DNA of 64,000 nt from Odobenus rosmarus divergens (Eukaryota > Chordata > Mammalia > Carnivora > Odobenidae): NCBI RefSeq assembly GCF_000321225.1, contig NW_004451655.1, positions 267,674 through 331,673 on the forward strand, written 5' to 3'. A program made the translations under genes and the position numbers. The notes beneath the pieces are model-generated. The model was not told the origin of the DNA and did not search any database. It was given only the letters and a program-made list of their open reading frames with translations. Of this stretch, positions 1-12,890 are shown piece after piece (the stretch's first letter is position 1; the number at the start of each line of letters is the position of its first letter).

Positions 1-360
1 GTTACCTGTCCTCACATTTCTGTGACTTACAACTCTAAGTACTTATTTAGCTCACAAGTCTGTAGGAGGGTAATTTCAGTTCAATTTAGTTGGACTCCCA
101 AGTCGGGGGTCAGGTGGGTAGAGGCTTTAGCTTGGTCCCCTGGGGTGAGTTGGGGCTCTGTTGCACTTGTCTCTCACCCTCTGGTGCACTGCTCTAAGCG
201 TCTTCTCAGAGCAATGGCAGAGGGAAAGCGTGAGTCTCAGGGAACATGTTGAAGCTGGTGCAAACAGCTGTGCATCCCATCCATTACCATTCCTTGCCCA
301 AATTGCCGGGAGGGCCTAGCTCAGAATCAAAAGATACAAAAACAACTTGTAACTTTGGAA
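1..360. repeat. Decayed interspersed repeat, family unresolved
   Basis: GC-richer than its surroundings. It contains stretches such as gtctctcaccctc, tctcagagcaatggcagag and attaccattccttgcc, which resemble a widely dispersed old mammalian repeat I know by sequence but cannot name with confidence. No ends or target-site duplication are visible, and the 76-codon open frame at 22-252 has no recognisable domain. It could instead be unique sequence. Confidence 0.3.
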
Positions 361-411
361 AATGTTCATCAAACTATTTAGAGTCCTGACCTTTTAAAGA
401 TACAAACTGAG

Positions 412-580
412 CGGAGCCTGGGTGGCTCAGTCGGTTAATTGTCTGCTTTTGGCTCAGGTCATGATCCCAGGGTCCTGGGATTGAGTCCTGTGTCAGGCTC
501 TCTGCTCAGCAGGAAGTCTGCTTCTTCCTCTACTCCTCCCACTGTTCATGCTCCCCCCCCTCAGATAAAGTTTTTTTAAA
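412..580 (+). mobile_element. Carnivore tRNA-derived SINE (Can-SINE)
   Basis: The head cctgggtggctcagtcggtt (A-box region) is followed by the tcatgatcccagggtcctgg core, a CT-rich segment and a short A-rich tail. It is flanked by a 16 bp direct repeat, aaagatacaaactgag at 396-411 and the same with one mismatch at 581-596. The internal RNA polymerase III promoter is inherited from the tRNA head. It is a degraded, immobile copy. Confidence 0.9.
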
Positions 581-596
581 AAAGATATAAACTGAG

Positions 597-1014
597 ATAT
601 TTGCTGTTGAAATTATATGAGTTCTTAGATTTGCTTCAAAATAATATGAAAAGAGGGAAATGTAAGGGAATGAGAGGAAGTAAGATTGATCATGAATATT
701 TCTCATGAGTATCTCAACTTGATAACTATTGAGGTTGGGAGGTGGGTATATGGTGCTTACTATTCCACTTTTGCAAATGCTTGGGGAGGGAGGGAGCCTT
801 TATTAGCCATTCATTGCACTAAGGAAGGAGGGGTTATCTTTAGTGATAATTGACTCTGTTTGGTCTAGGAATTATACGACTTTCATCTAATATATGATAT
901 CTAGAGAAAAATGGAGAATAGAAATTACCTAATAAAATATTAGTTGTATAAAAAAAGAACAAATGTCTTATCAATTACATACCTTTAAGGAAAGATTTAT
1001 TCCTAGTTAATCAC
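597..1014. other. Unassigned AT-rich DNA
   Basis: No open frame, splice-flanked exon or repeat family recognised. Ends where an antisense L2 begins. Confidence 0.5.
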
Positions 1015-1136
1015 TACATACATTTATGTATTTAACAACTACTTAATTGAGCTCTATCTATGTGCCAGGCACACCTCTGGGCTCTGGCCAGAGTGAATCA
1101 GATGGATGAAGTTTCTGATCCTAAGGATTTTATCGT
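1015..1136 (-). mobile_element. LINE-2 (L2) 3' end fragment, first half
   Basis: The segment with atgtgccaggcac followed by a 'ctctgg...' stretch matches the reverse complement of the L2 3' terminus as I remember it. The element resumes at about 1660 after an inserted LTR. L2 is an ancient, inactive non-LTR retrotransposon in mammals. Confidence 0.6.
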
Positions 1137-1659
1137 TGTATTAGTTTTTTGTTGCTAACAAATTACCATGACCTTGGTAACTAAACACACACACACACAC
1201 ACACACACACATCTTACAGTTCTGTAGCTCAGAAGTCCAACATGGCTCTCAGTGAGCTAAAACCAAGGTGTTGGCAGGACTCCACATCTTTCTGATAGCT
1301 CTAGAAGACACTCTGTTTCCTTGCATTTTCCATCTTCTGGAGGACTCCCGCTTTCCTTGGCTTGTGACTCATTTTCTCCATCTTCACGGCGAGCAATGTT
1401 GCATTCTTCTGGGCTTCTCTGCTATAATCCTATCTCCCTCTGACTGGCTACAGCCAGGAGAGGTCCTCCATTTTTAAGGATTCATATCATTATGATTAAA
1501 TTGAACCTGCCTGAATAATCCAGGATAACCTCCTCGTCTCAAGGTCCTTAATTTTAATTACATCTGGAAAGTTTCTTTTGTCATATTAGGTAACATATTC
1601 ACAGGATTCAGGGCTTGGGATGTAGACATCTTTGGAGGGCCATTTTTCTGCTTACCACA
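1137..1659 (-). mobile_element. MaLR-type LTR (MLT1-like), antisense
   Basis: The segment begins tgtattagttttttgttgc and ends cttaccaca, the reverse-complement TG...CA ends of a solo LTR. Internal landmarks include cttacagttctgtag, accaaggtgttggcagg, aatccaggataacctcc and aaggtaacatattcaca-like text. About 520 bp suits a near full-length MLT1-class LTR. It splits an L2 element. The exact subfamily is from memory and uncertain; flanking 5 bp duplications are no longer evident. Confidence 0.7.
1185..1210 (+). repeat. (AC)n microsatellite inside the LTR
   Basis: About 13 AC units where related LTRs have an A-rich aaacaacac-like stretch, so the microsatellite probably expanded from the element's own sequence. 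Confidence 0.9.
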
Positions 1660-1960
1660 AGAACTAAATGATGGGAGAGAAAAATACACGACAAATAAAT
1701 AAGCAAAAGTGATACTTTCAGACACTGGTATATACTGTGAAAAGCAATAAACCAGTGATAGAATAGAGAGTTGCTCACAGACTGTGTGTAAGAGACGCTC
1801 CCCCTAAGGAAGGAATATTTAAGTTGGGACTTGTAACAAATGGAAATCATGTTGCCAGGTGGGCAGATCCTTTCTGGTAAAGGGAAAGACAATGTAAATG
1901 CCCAAAGTGGAAGAATAGAAAGAAGGTAAATAAATGAACTGGATCCTAAAAAGCTAAAGG
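1660..1960 (-). mobile_element. LINE-2 (L2) fragment, second half
   Basis: Continues the antisense L2 interrupted by the LTR. The features acaaataaataagcaaa, gtgaaaagcaataaa and a 'gccaggtgggcagatcc...gggaaagacaatg' block match the order of the reverse-complement L2 3' region. The 122-codon minus-strand frame here is a by-product of this repeat. Confidence 0.55.
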
Positions 1961-2102
1961 GAAAGAGGTATTCCATGAGTCTAAAGAGTTAGTTAGGGTC
2001 CAGATTTATTAGTTTATATAGTGTCTGATTTGCTCTGATTTACTCACTTTAAATCAATTGAAGTGAAGAGCCAACTGAGGGCTTTAAGGAAAGAAAAGAC
2101 AA

Positions 2103-2324
2103 CCTGGGGCACCTGGGTGGCTCAGTAGGTTAAGTGTCTGCCTTCGGCTCAGGTCATGATCCCAGGGTCCTGGGATTGAGCCCCGTATCAGGCTCCTTGT
2201 TCAGTGGGAAGTCTGCTTCTCTGTCTCTCTCTGCTACTCCCCCCTGCTCATGCGTGCTCTCTCTCTTTCTCTCTCTCTTGAGTGCTCTCTCTCTCTCAAA
2301 TAAAATCTTTAAAAAATTGTAAAA
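2103..2324 (+). mobile_element. Carnivore tRNA-derived SINE
   Basis: Full-length copy with head ggggcacctgggtggctcag, the tcatgatcccagggtcctgg core, a long CT microsatellite-like middle and an aataaaatctttaaaa tail. Flanked by a 14 bp direct repeat, gaaagaaaagacaa, at 2089-2102 and 2325-2338. Open frames on both strands here are SINE translations, not genes. Confidence 0.95.
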
Positions 2325-2370
2325 GAAAGAAAAGACAATCTGATTTATGTTTAAAAATAACATGTGGCTG

Positions 2371-2557
2371 GGGCACCTTGGTAGCTCAGTCGAGTAAGCG
2401 TCCGACTTTTGATTTTGGCTTGGGTCATGATCTCAGGGATGTGAGATTGAGCCCCATGTCAGGCTCTATGCTGGGCATGGAGCCTGCTTATGATTCTCCT
2501 CTCCCTCTGTCCCTACCCCTGTGCACTCTCTTTATCTTTCTCTCAAAAATAAAATAA
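2371..2557 (+). mobile_element. Older carnivore SINE variant
   Basis: Head gggcaccttggtagctcagt, with the 'gacttttgattttggc' second-segment variant typical of an older subfamily. Bounded by the direct repeat ataacatgtggctg at 2357-2370 and ataacatctggctg at 2558-2571 (one mismatch). Confidence 0.9.
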
Positions 2558-2571
2558 ATAACATCTGGCTG

Positions 2572-5500
2572 TTTTGTGATAATAAAGTGTAGTTGTCTCT
2601 TCTCCATAGCACCTATTATGGGCCTTGGCTATTATGTCCTAAGTATACTAGTAAACTAATAAACTAGTAAACTAATATATTTCCAATATTATTTAACAAA
2701 ATATTCCTTTTCTGTAATTAATAGTAATTTTGAAAAAGGATCCAGTATGAGATTTAGAATGGATACTGGAAGGATAAGGCAAATTGGCTAAATTATTAAT
2801 TATTTATTTTATGTAAGTATTCTTTTTTTTTTTAGTAGAGCTAATTATATTTAGCATTTGTCTCACAGGTTCAAACAGTATTAAGAACAAAATGTTCACA
2901 TATATTTTTAACAAATCCCAGTTCCCAGTGTCTAGGGTCCCCCATTATATTAAACCTAAATGAGAAGAAAACCAATCATACCATATTAAAGTGTTCAAAA
3001 CCACTGCTCTTGTTTAAATTTATGGGTAGGCAACCATTTCCCAAGATTTATTTTCTAAATATATAGGTAAAAATTTATAAGATTGGCAGGAGATGGATGA
3101 AAGAAATAATGTCAGAAATTTATGCTATTCGATGAATGGGAGAAAATGATCCACATTTATAGGTTGCGCTGTACTAAATGGATGAGCTGTGCTGTTTTCT
3201 CTTGTAATATACTCTGCTTAAAAGATCAGTCTGTGAACCATGAAGTAATTGGGAGTAGTTTAGGTGGTCAAATTTGCACACATTATAAGATGGTGGCTAG
3301 GGAAACCAAAAAACAAAAACAACGACAAACAAAACAAAGTTAACTACAGAAGGCATATATGAAGCTCCATCCCCTCCCTACCCACTCTATCAGCACCAAG
3401 GTACCAAGTTCTTACATCGGCAGTGAGTGTTCGAAGATCTGCATGTGGCTTTAATGTATGTCCTTCTGTCTGTTCTGCACAGTACACATATAGCCAAGCC
3501 TCTCCCTCTGGCAAAGAGTTCTGGACTCTTGATAACCTTGATAGAAACTGAATTAAAATTTAGAATTGACTTTCTGAGGAATGAGATTACAATAAAAAGT
3601 TTTTTAAATTTTATTTTTCTTAATTTCAGCACAAATAATTTTGATTAATTATTATATCATTACATAAAAAGGATAAATCTGGAAAACTCATGATATTGAA
3701 ATTATATGCTATAATGTAAAACTGATTTTTCTCTCTGTTAAAGTCATGAATGTGTGTGCATAATGAAGTTAGAGTATACCTTTATAATCACACACCCATA
3801 CATAAATATAGCAAATTTCAGTATAATTTTTCATCAATACATGGAAACAAAACCAACACATATTTTAAACATAAAACCTCATTTGAGCACCATAACTGTT
3901 CTCTGATGCAGTTCATGGCCCCTGTACTAACAATTTTGGTATTACTGTTTTCCCCCAGTAACCCACGTTCAGAATGTTGGCTATTCATTGGAAATGGACA
4001 TTCTTTATGAATAGCCTTGTAACATTAATGAATCTCTCATTATGGAATAATAATGCTTTTCTATAAAACCTCAACAAGATCAGTTCCTGACTCTGCCTTT
4101 GGTAAATAAAGATATAATAGAAACTAAGGCACTCTCCTCTCACCCTCTACTCCAATGAATAAATAAGAGGAAGCTACATTGAACAAGTTGCTTTATTTTC
4201 TACTCCCTTTTTATTCTCCTCTTGCTGTTCTGTAGACCAAGGGGAAGTAATAGAGCAATTAATCATATGATATTCCCATCCTGACAGCACCGGCTTCTTC
4301 TGACTACATTTATTGCTATACTGCCAAGCCTCTTTCTGCCACATCCTCTGGCTTGTCATACTTTCCCCATAAATCTCCATGCTATCAATTATTTAGCACA
4401 AGCAGCATTATGCATCAATTCAAGAATGATTACTTAGGTAGAGAATCAATAAACAGCAGGTCTATTAAAACCCAGGTAATAATGGAAGATACCAGAAAGA
4501 TTATATATAATCTGCCCCGTGCTTTACACAAAGGGTGCTCTCATAAACTAGAGTTCATTTGCACCAGTAACATCATCTCAAAATTTTGTGACAGTAGAGC
4601 ATAATCATCTCAATGTTCTGACTCGCTAATAGATTTTTAGAGGGGATACAAGTTGATCCACTGACAGACTTTTGAAGTTTCAGATTTTTGACCATGAGAG
4701 TAAAAGAATTATACTTTGTCATTTTCCTGGGTATGAGTTTCGGTGATTGAAACACTCTGAGGGGTCTTTTGGAGATGGCCTGCTCACTTGTAATTAAGGA
4801 GATTGCAATCTGGGTAAGAATTGAAATTTGCCAAACATCTCTTTCCTAACCTCCTTCGGATAGGTCTTAAAATCTCCAGCAACTTCTCAATGTATGGGAG
4901 AGGCATCATGAGACAGATACCTAAGCCAACAGTTTTCTTCTAGAGATCATAGGGGAATACATCTTTTATGTGCCCGTTCAGACCTCTCTTTCAAGAAGCA
5001 GCCTCTAAATGTTGTTATTGCTTCTTTCTACCACTGAATGTCAGGTGTCCATCCTGGTGAGTGCGTTGATTGTGGAATTTCTAGCATGACACTTAGGCAG
5101 CAATTCAGACTGCCTTGAATAGTTCCGCCGGGCAATGGAGTGGAAGGCAAGTACGGAATCATATCCAGACAACTGTAGAGGGCATATTTCATAACAGAGG
5201 CTCAGCACCCCCACCCCTGAGATTCACATGGTTACTTATGTTCATCTTCCAGTGTTTTATGTAAAGTTGAACAGAGATTGAGGTGGCTGGCTTCATTCAG
5301 CAGTGTCTTCTTAAAGAAGAAAGACTGGGCTTTAGGATGATGAGTATGTCTTGGTGTCCATTACAAAATAATGAAAAATTACGTTTATATTCTAGAACAA
5401 TGGGAATCTAACACTTGAAGATGCGTAATTATAAATTCCAGCATACTGAGTGAATACACAAAGTGATTTTAGAATTTACTGTCTGGACAAGATAATCAAT

Positions 5501-5970
5501 GATATTTCTAGCTTGCTTCTTTTAAAGTTTGTTCCAGTGGCAACTGATAATGCTTACAGCTCTATGTGCCGCCTAAATGGAACTAAACAGAGGAATTCAA
5601 GTCCTTTGCAACATAAGAAGGAAGAGAATGAGTGGGTTATGTTCTCAGAGTTCTCCTTATAAGGATACCTTGTCTTTTTGAAGATAAAGTTTTGCTTATC
5701 TTCATGTTGATATGTTCAGTAAAAATAAATAGGATTTCATTTTCAAACTCTATTAAATTAAAATTATAGTTTTTGTTTCTTTTATTCTTTCTGTAATTTC
5801 ACTTACTTTTCTCTATATCAGACAGTAAATCATGTTTACATGTAATAATGGCAATGAAAAAGATGAAGGCCTTTTCCTCCCAGGGCAGTCTCTACAATAA
5901 GGCCATTGTTTTTTCTTCTCTAGAAATCTCAGGCATAAAAGATAATGAGTTTAAGAAATTAGGACAAATA
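2572..5970. other. Long unassigned AT-rich stretch
   Basis: No confident gene or repeat family. It holds a 16 bp unit, actagtaaactaataa, repeated about 1.9 times at 2647-2677, and scattered A/T runs. The segment from about 4600 to 5250 is slightly more complex sequence without an identifiable family. Open frames are all under 90 codons and have no recognisable domain. Confidence 0.4.
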
Positions 5971-5992
5971 CACACACACACACACACACACA
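5970..5992 (+). repeat. (CA)n microsatellite
   Basis: Eleven perfect CA units. Confidence 0.95.
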
Positions 5993-6351
5993 AAATACAA
6001 AATAGCAAGAACACCAACTAAACACATTCACTCTCAAAGCCCTTTTTGACTGTGGAATCAGCTCATATTCAATTTGCCTTGGTGATGTCCTCACTTATGT
6101 AAGTTTTTTAGTGATAAGATGTTTTTTTCCCAGAGGATTTTATTACAACCTAATGATTTAACTGGAATATAGAAAGAAAAATAAAGTAAAATCCATGTGT
6201 TCTGGAGAGGCAGAGCCTGGAGGCAGTTTGAAGGGAGACACGGGGAGACAACAGAGTCAGGTCTGAGGCACTGCAACCCCTCCACACAGTTTTCTAAATT
6301 TCCCTCAGCAAAGCAAGATTTTTTTTTTTTTTCTCAAAAGACAGCAGTGTT
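5993..6351. other. Unassigned
   Basis: No gene or repeat recognised. A T-run at about 6320-6332 precedes the next SINE. Confidence 0.4.
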
Positions 6352-6556
6352 GAGGCGCCTGGTGGCTCAGTTGGTTAAGCGTCAGACTCTTGATGTTGGC
6401 TCAGGTCATGGTCTGAGTGTTGTGAGATCGAGCCCTGTGTCCTGGTTCTGTGCTCGGTGTGGAGCGTGCTCAAGATTCTCTCTCTCCTTCTGCCTCTCCC
6501 CGCCCACTTGTGTGTTCCTGTGCTCTCTGTCTCTCTTAAAAAAAAAACCAAAAACA
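6352..6556 (+). mobile_element. Older carnivore SINE
   Basis: Recognisable head (gcgcctggtggctcagttgg), the gtcagactcttgatgttggc segment, a CT-rich middle and an A-rich tail with interspersed C. More diverged than the copies at 14185 or 41571. No clean target-site duplication remains. Part of a 145-codon plus-strand frame (6197-6634) is this SINE in translation. Confidence 0.85.
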
Positions 6557-7379
6557 CATAAGTGCTTCTCATGTCTGTGTTCTCATAAGGAAGTAGTCAA
6601 TAGGATCATGAAATTTTTGAAGAATGGCTACTGATCATAATACTTCAGACAAAAAGGAAATTCAAATGTTCTGTGCATCCAAATGAGTGCTACCATACAG
6701 TTTTTCAAATAAAATAAAAAAACAGGGTGACTTCTGCTCACAGAGGGAGTGTCATCCATGGTATAGTCAGGTTAGTCCTGGGGAAAAAAATAGCTTTGTG
6801 CCCATAGTGTTTGGGGAAAAAAAAAAAAAAAACAACAAAAACCAAAAACAAACCAAAACAAAACCTAAAAAAAATTCTTTTAGATGTCTTCTACTCTAAT
6901 AGAAGCGAAGTAAGTCTTCACTTCAAAATTACTTATTAAAAAAAGAAAAACAGAAATATTGATTAACAGTCTTTATATGAAACGTGGTACTAGAGGACTA
7001 TTTATAACTTATTAAGTAACAGCTTCAATTTCATGTTTTTCTGGAAAGAGAAAAAAAAAACGTAATTGCGTTCTGGTGAATATTAAGGGGCTTAGATTTT
7101 AAAGGGGACTTTAGGAAACTTCCAAAAGGTTTCTCTTTCTACACTGTCCCTTTAGTGTTCTCATTTATTATTTTGACTGATAAAATCATTTCTGTGCAGA
7201 GGGCTCCCAAACATATTCTATGACCAATCCACTGAGTTGGGACTTTATTTATATAGTAGCCTACTTAACAATTTCAGCTTATATTCAGAATGACCAAGTT
7301 AGGACTCATGATTTCTTGCCTCTACAGATCCCTAGTGTATTCCCCAAGTCTTCCCCATTGCAGCAAAGAACACCCTCAG
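6557..7379. other. Unassigned, with A-rich tract
   Basis: Includes the low-complexity A/C tract at about 6818-6870. No gene recognised. Confidence 0.4.
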
Positions 7380-8135
7380 TGGCTCTACCCAAAACGTGCA
7401 GAATCCTCGCTTCCACCAAATCCTGTATCTAAGACTGGAGCAACCACGTATATTCAGTTGTTTCACTTCTTTCCATTTTCACAGCTGTTGTCCTGGCTCA
7501 AACCATTTTGATTTCTTAGTACTACCACATTCACTGTCCTGGTTGAACTGTTCTGTCTAGCTCCCTCTACAGTTCATTTTCGGTACAGCTGCCAGAGTGA
7601 TCTCTAAAATGCCAACACATCTACAACACTTCCCTTGGTGAAAATCCTCTGGCTCTTAATTCTGTCACCTGAAAATAAGTCCGTTCTTCTTACCATGGCC
7701 TTCAAGTACCTTGATTTGGTTATTTACCTTGGAATTTGTTCCACAGGACTCTTGCCATGACCCATGAGGCTCAAACCCATGCTTTCTTTCTGTTCTTTGA
7801 ACACCAAGCTCATTTCCTTTGTAGAGCTGCTGCTTTTATTTGTCCAGATGACCTTTCCTTCGACTATGTCAGGCTCTTTCTTGTCTTTTAGATCTGAAGT
7901 TAAATGGCACCTTGTCAGCAAAGCTTTACCTCACTGGCCTCTCTGTCTCCCCGTGATACCCTGTCACATCATCAAGATTTCCATTTGCATTACTCGATCA
8001 CTGTTTGAATTTATGCTTTACGTTTGAACAGGTATGTGTCTATTCACCACTACATCTTCAGTGACCAGAATGTCTGTGACACAATTATAAGATAAGATAT
8101 AGAGGATGAATAAATATTTATTAAAAATGAATAAA
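7380..8135 (+). mobile_element. LINE-2 (L2) 3' region
   Basis: Sense L2 landmarks appear in order: gctgccagagtgatctc, an 'aaaatcctctggctc' block, atggccttcaagtacc, gtcaggctctttcttgtc, agatctgaagttaaatggcacc, and a terminal gaataaatatttatt. This matches the L2 ORF end and 3' UTR from memory. The copy is well preserved for such an old family. The upstream boundary is approximate. The 65-87 codon frames here are relics. Confidence 0.8.
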
Positions 8136-9059
8136 TTTTGTTTTTAAATGTATTTTGAATCCTTAATATGTATTCCATATGAATTCCTCATATTATTATT
8201 TTTTTGAATCTCTTATTTTGGACTTTATAGCTGCTTCCATTTATTTCCATTATAATTAGAACTTTCAAGAAAATATTTGCTGTATTTTGACATAAATTGA
8301 AGGAAAATCTGCACCACTCTTCATTCCAACAAGCTATCTTTAAATAGTGAGTTTCCTCATACCATGCCAACTCTGTTTTCTCTAACTCTTTCAGTGTTTG
8401 CCAATATGATAGTCAAATATGTATCTCATTGCTGTTTTAATTTTTATTTTGTTTCTCGTGAGTTGAACATTGCTCACAGGTTTGAGGTTATCAACATCTC
8501 CTCTGTCAATGTCTCTGGGACCATTTTTTAGTAAATTTGTTCATTTTATTCAAAATACTGGAAATTAAGAATATATATTTTAAAAATAAAACATGTCCAT
8601 ATTACAGAAATTCAAGCGGTCTAAATATAAATGTCTTTTTACACCATTTACATTATAAAACCTTCCAAGAAATCACATAGAACAATCTTTCTCTCTACCA
8701 CTGTGACTAACTCGTCTGCTCTACTACACCTCTTATATAGAACTTGGCCCAGTTTAACCCCAACAATCCACAAAATGGCAACTCTGCTTTCACATAACTT
8801 CATGGCTGTTTTGGATTCAGAAGTTTTTAGATAAAGATTTTCATATAACTGAAATTTCTGTTCTGCGTTATGGCAGGATAGGGAAGTAAAAATAGGAATA
8901 TTATTTTGACTCTACAAATTTAAATAATTGAAAAAAAACACAAATAATTAGATGAGACAGCTGTAGATAAGATTGACATATACTCCAGAGAGATCTTAAC
9001 ACAGATTAATAAATAAGAGTACCTCGTACGTGGCATGTAGAAAGTAGTAATACTTAAGT
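8136..9059. other. Unassigned AT-rich DNA
   Basis: The part around 8385-8560 weakly resembles the antisense 3' part of an ancient L1 ('...tctcattgctgttttaattt...'), too decayed to assign. Confidence 0.35.
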
Positions 9060-9425
9060 ACATATTTCTTAGGCTAGGATACTTGGTAATAAAAAACAAT
9101 CCCCAAATCTCAGTGGCTTGACACAGCAAAAATGTATCGACATAATTCCAGGAGTTCCTTGCTCCACACTGTCACTCAGGGTTCCAGGCTGACTTCCAAA
9201 AGAAGCTTCAGCATCTAATAACATCACTGTCTGGGATATGCATCCTGCTAAGTGCTGCACCAAGGGAAGGCACTGTGCAGGCATCATGCTGACCCTTTAA
9301 TGCTTTGATATGAATAGACACATGACCTCTCTACCCATAGCCCATTTAGTTGAATGAGTCATTAGTCCCACTTTGTAACTGGACAGAGCAGGAAAAAGCA
9401 TAGTATACCTATACAGTTTTTCCAC
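9060..9425. repeat. Decayed interspersed repeat, family unresolved
   Basis: Contains caaatctcagtggcttgaca, a block with gggttccaggctgac and a later acatgacctctc, in an order seen in a common old mammalian repeat (LTR or DNA-transposon derived). I cannot name the family. May be related to the sequences at 1-360 and 51340-52130. Confidence 0.4.
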
Positions 9426-12400
9426 CAGGTATAAGCAATACCATAATTATATGATTTCCAGCAGGATTAATACCCAAAAGATAGGGTTTCTATATTTTAG
9501 CAAAATATTCTCTTAGTTTTTTATTTTATCTTTGGGTAAGAGATTGAAAAATGAGATATATGATATAGGTATGTGCAATTTTAAAAAGTTTTGCTGGAAC
9601 TCTGTTATCCAGAAACAATTGCATAAATGATCAGTTATTGTCAAATGGAAGGATTTTTCCTTTGGCTTATCCTGTTCAATTTTAATAACAATGTAGATAA
9701 GTACTGACATATATTATCTACTGATAAAAAATTTGTTTAAAAATTGAGAATTTATGGATATTACTTCAGTGACTTCTGGAAGAAAAATTGGTATTTTATG
9801 CATCAAATTATAGTTTGATCTCATGTATATTTTACCCTCCAAATAGATGATTTACATGTTAAAATCTTACTTTGTTCTGGTATTCTGCTATTTAGAGAAT
9901 TGAACATTATTCTATTTATTTTTTAATCCTTTGCAATTTTTATAATTATTTATGGATGACTTTTTATTGGGCCTGTAAAAGTCACTATGCATTCCATTTT
10001 ATATTTCCACATGATGAGTTGATATTACTAATGACTTCTTTCAGAGTAAAAATATATAACTGATAGAGTATTTCTAAGTGAATTAAAATGTAAAGTTTAA
10101 CAACTGTGGGTACGTGTTCTGAGTTATAACATATTTACATGTTCCACACATTTTAAATGATTTGAGTATTTCTTCGAAGGTATTTCATTGATAGATTATT
10201 CATTGCCTTCTTGCTTCTTCTTCTGATCTACTCTTTATTGTACAACTTTCAAATTATACCTAACAATTCAAATGCCTGTACCTTCCATAGATGCCCTCAT
10301 ACATGTACCATTGCTCTGCGACCAAAGAAGGCAATGTAACTGTTCTTAATTAAATAGACCTTTGTCTGAAAAAGGAGAAATAAATCACTTATAAATGTTT
10401 TAAGAGAAATGGTGAAGGATATAACAAAGCCAGAAAAGGAGAGATTTGTCATGAGAAATGCTGGTAAGAGATGGCGTCGACCAGTGTCAAAGGCTGTTTT
10501 GGATGTCGGCCAGCCTGAACAAAAGGGCAAGACCTCCTGAAACCAGAATAAGAGCACTTGATTTCCCCAGAGATGAAGGTAGATGAAAGTAAATAGATAA
10601 TTTTATGTCTTAGGTATTTAGAGGAGCAAGGATGAATTAAGTTGATGAAGAGGAAAATAAAGGGCAAAAGCCAGAGCACACTGGCAGTTTGAATTTCATA
10701 AGTTGTAGTTTGTAACTTACATAACTATAATGTGTCAAGCCAATATTTACTTGCAGTGTAATATATTTACTTTTTCTAACAAACTCCTGGTATCAGTGTG
10801 TATGTATAAAAAAAGGGGGGGGCAGGAGGGTGGGAGGGAATGAAGGACGGGAAAGGAGAGGGGAATAGTAGAAGGGGAAGAGAGGGAGAGAGAGAGAGAT
10901 TGATTGTTTGATTCATTCATTGATATCTTCTGAATATCCCATTTTGGACTTTGGTCTCCACTTTGGGATGAAAAGCCCAATGACATAATAATTGTCATTT
11001 TATTTAATCTTTGTTCCCTAGAAACGTGACTAATTCCAAGAGACAAACAAGTAAACTGCATGTTTGGAAGTGTGTTCCTTGAAGCCCAATATCCTCTTTG
11101 TGATTATGTGTATGGTTCAAGATTTTCTGGAAAACAACTTTTTTTTTTTAAAGAAACCTGCAGAAACAGTGCGAAATCACACTATTTTGATATATGTCTC
11201 TAAAGAGTTAAATTGGATGATTATTTCCTCATAATAACTCGTCTGTACATTAGTTTCCCATACATATGTCATTGCTGTCAGCAATTTGAGTATGCCTAGT
11301 TGTATCAAAGTCTTCTAGCTCAGAAATCTAGAATTGATGGCTCTTTCTTCATTTTATAATTCTTACATTCACATCTTCATTTGAAAATTCTTTAGGACTC
11401 ACCCACACCTCACTCTCATTTCCAAGTGATATATTCAATATTTATGTTTACACATACCTTTGGAAGTGCTCTTGGATCTTTTCAGTTCATTTTTACTTCC
11501 ATTATTCTTGCTAATATTTCCTCAGTATGGTTTGAGATTACTGTCCCCCCAAAAATTTATCATTACAAGATCCCACTATTTCTGTTACAGGTAAGAATAT
11601 GATTTTAGATCTTGATACCATCCTTATGATCCAGCCATTGAAACCTTTAAGAGTACCAGTTTTCTCATTAAAAATTACAGAAAATTGGAGTGAATGTCTG
11701 ATATCCTATTCAGCATTCACACACTGTGATACTCTGATATTATTGTTTATACCGAATTAAGCTTGAACTATATTTTTCAAGTTTTCTTCAAATTTAACCA
11801 TCTTAAATTTCCAATCTCATTTCCACTATTGCCCAACATATATTTTCAACTCTAGTTAAACTAGTCACCTTATATAACCAAACTCCATGTTTATCTATGT
11901 TGAGTTGACTTTGACAATATTATGACCTCTGACAGAATGCTTCCATCTTATCTCCAAATTTCCCTACCCATCAGAGTCCAGAAAAGAATTTGCATTGGCT
12001 AGTTTCTACTGTATTAAAATCTACCTCCTTTTCTTCTCACAGAAAATCTCTTGCTTTCCATTCCATATTGTTATCTCTAATTTTTTTTTTTGGAATTCTG
12101 AGCTAAACCATATACTTTAGAAATTACATTTATGCTTTATGTATCTTTCCTAAGTACTTACTTATTTGTAAATTGAAATAGCATTCTGGTTTCCTGACCT
12201 TACATCTTCTTCTCCTCATATATTTTCAAATTTTTAATTATTGATATTTTCCATATATGGGGCTCTTTGGATGCATTTCTACTTTAAAATGTGGTTCACT
12301 CTGAACTGTAAGGATTCCTTCAGTTTGGTGACCATGTTTTAAGACATCAATTTGTTTATCATTTTTTTTGCATTTTTTTCCCCTGGTCAGATGCTATCTA

Positions 12401-12739
12401 ATTGCTCTTTTGCAGAATCTTCTATTCTGCCTCTAAATAATTAAATCTTTTTACTGTGATCATCAAAATGAAGTGGGCTCATTTAGAAAATAATATTCAA
12501 ATTAAACAGAAAAATCTTGAAAATCACTTGAAATTGCATCTTTAAATATAACTTCTCTCTTCATTATATTGAAAACTCTTCCAAACATGCTTTTTATAGA
12601 TGACTCACAGCATTCATGTGCATTTGTGTGTATGTATGTGCGTATATGTGAGAGAAGAGAGAGATCTATCAAATGCAGATATATGGCTGTGTATCTGGTT
12701 ATTTTAAGTCAATAACATGACCTTTCCTTCTCAAGAGTT
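9426..12739. other. Long unassigned stretch
   Basis: 3.3 kb of AT-rich DNA. The only structure I can name is the purine-rich tract at 10809-10900. No coding exon or RNA gene is supported; open frames are at most 104 codons and the longest overlaps the purine tract. Confidence 0.4.
10809..10900 (+). repeat. Purine-rich G/A tract
   Basis: Starts with A7G8 and continues as interrupted gggag/gaagg text, ending in (GA)n. Low complexity. Confidence 0.8.
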
Positions 12740-12890
12740 TTTAATGATTACAACAGTAAATGGATGGATGCACCTGAATTTATTTAACAAGCTACTATGG
12801 AATGGATTGGTTGTTTCTCAAATTTTTAGTGTTATAAACAATGCTGCAATGAATGATTATGTACCCATATCTTTGTATATTTTTAACTTT
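12740..12890 (-). mobile_element. Ancient L1 (L1M class) ORF2 3'-end fragment
   Basis: Antisense text such as gttataaacaatgctgcaat followed by 'tatgtacccatatctttgta' is the reverse complement of the segment near the end of L1 ORF2. Short and diverged; ends approximate. Confidence 0.6.

Noticed and set aside
6197..6634. 145-codon plus-strand open frame
   Set aside because: More than a third is SINE sequence and the rest has no domain; no splice or promoter context.
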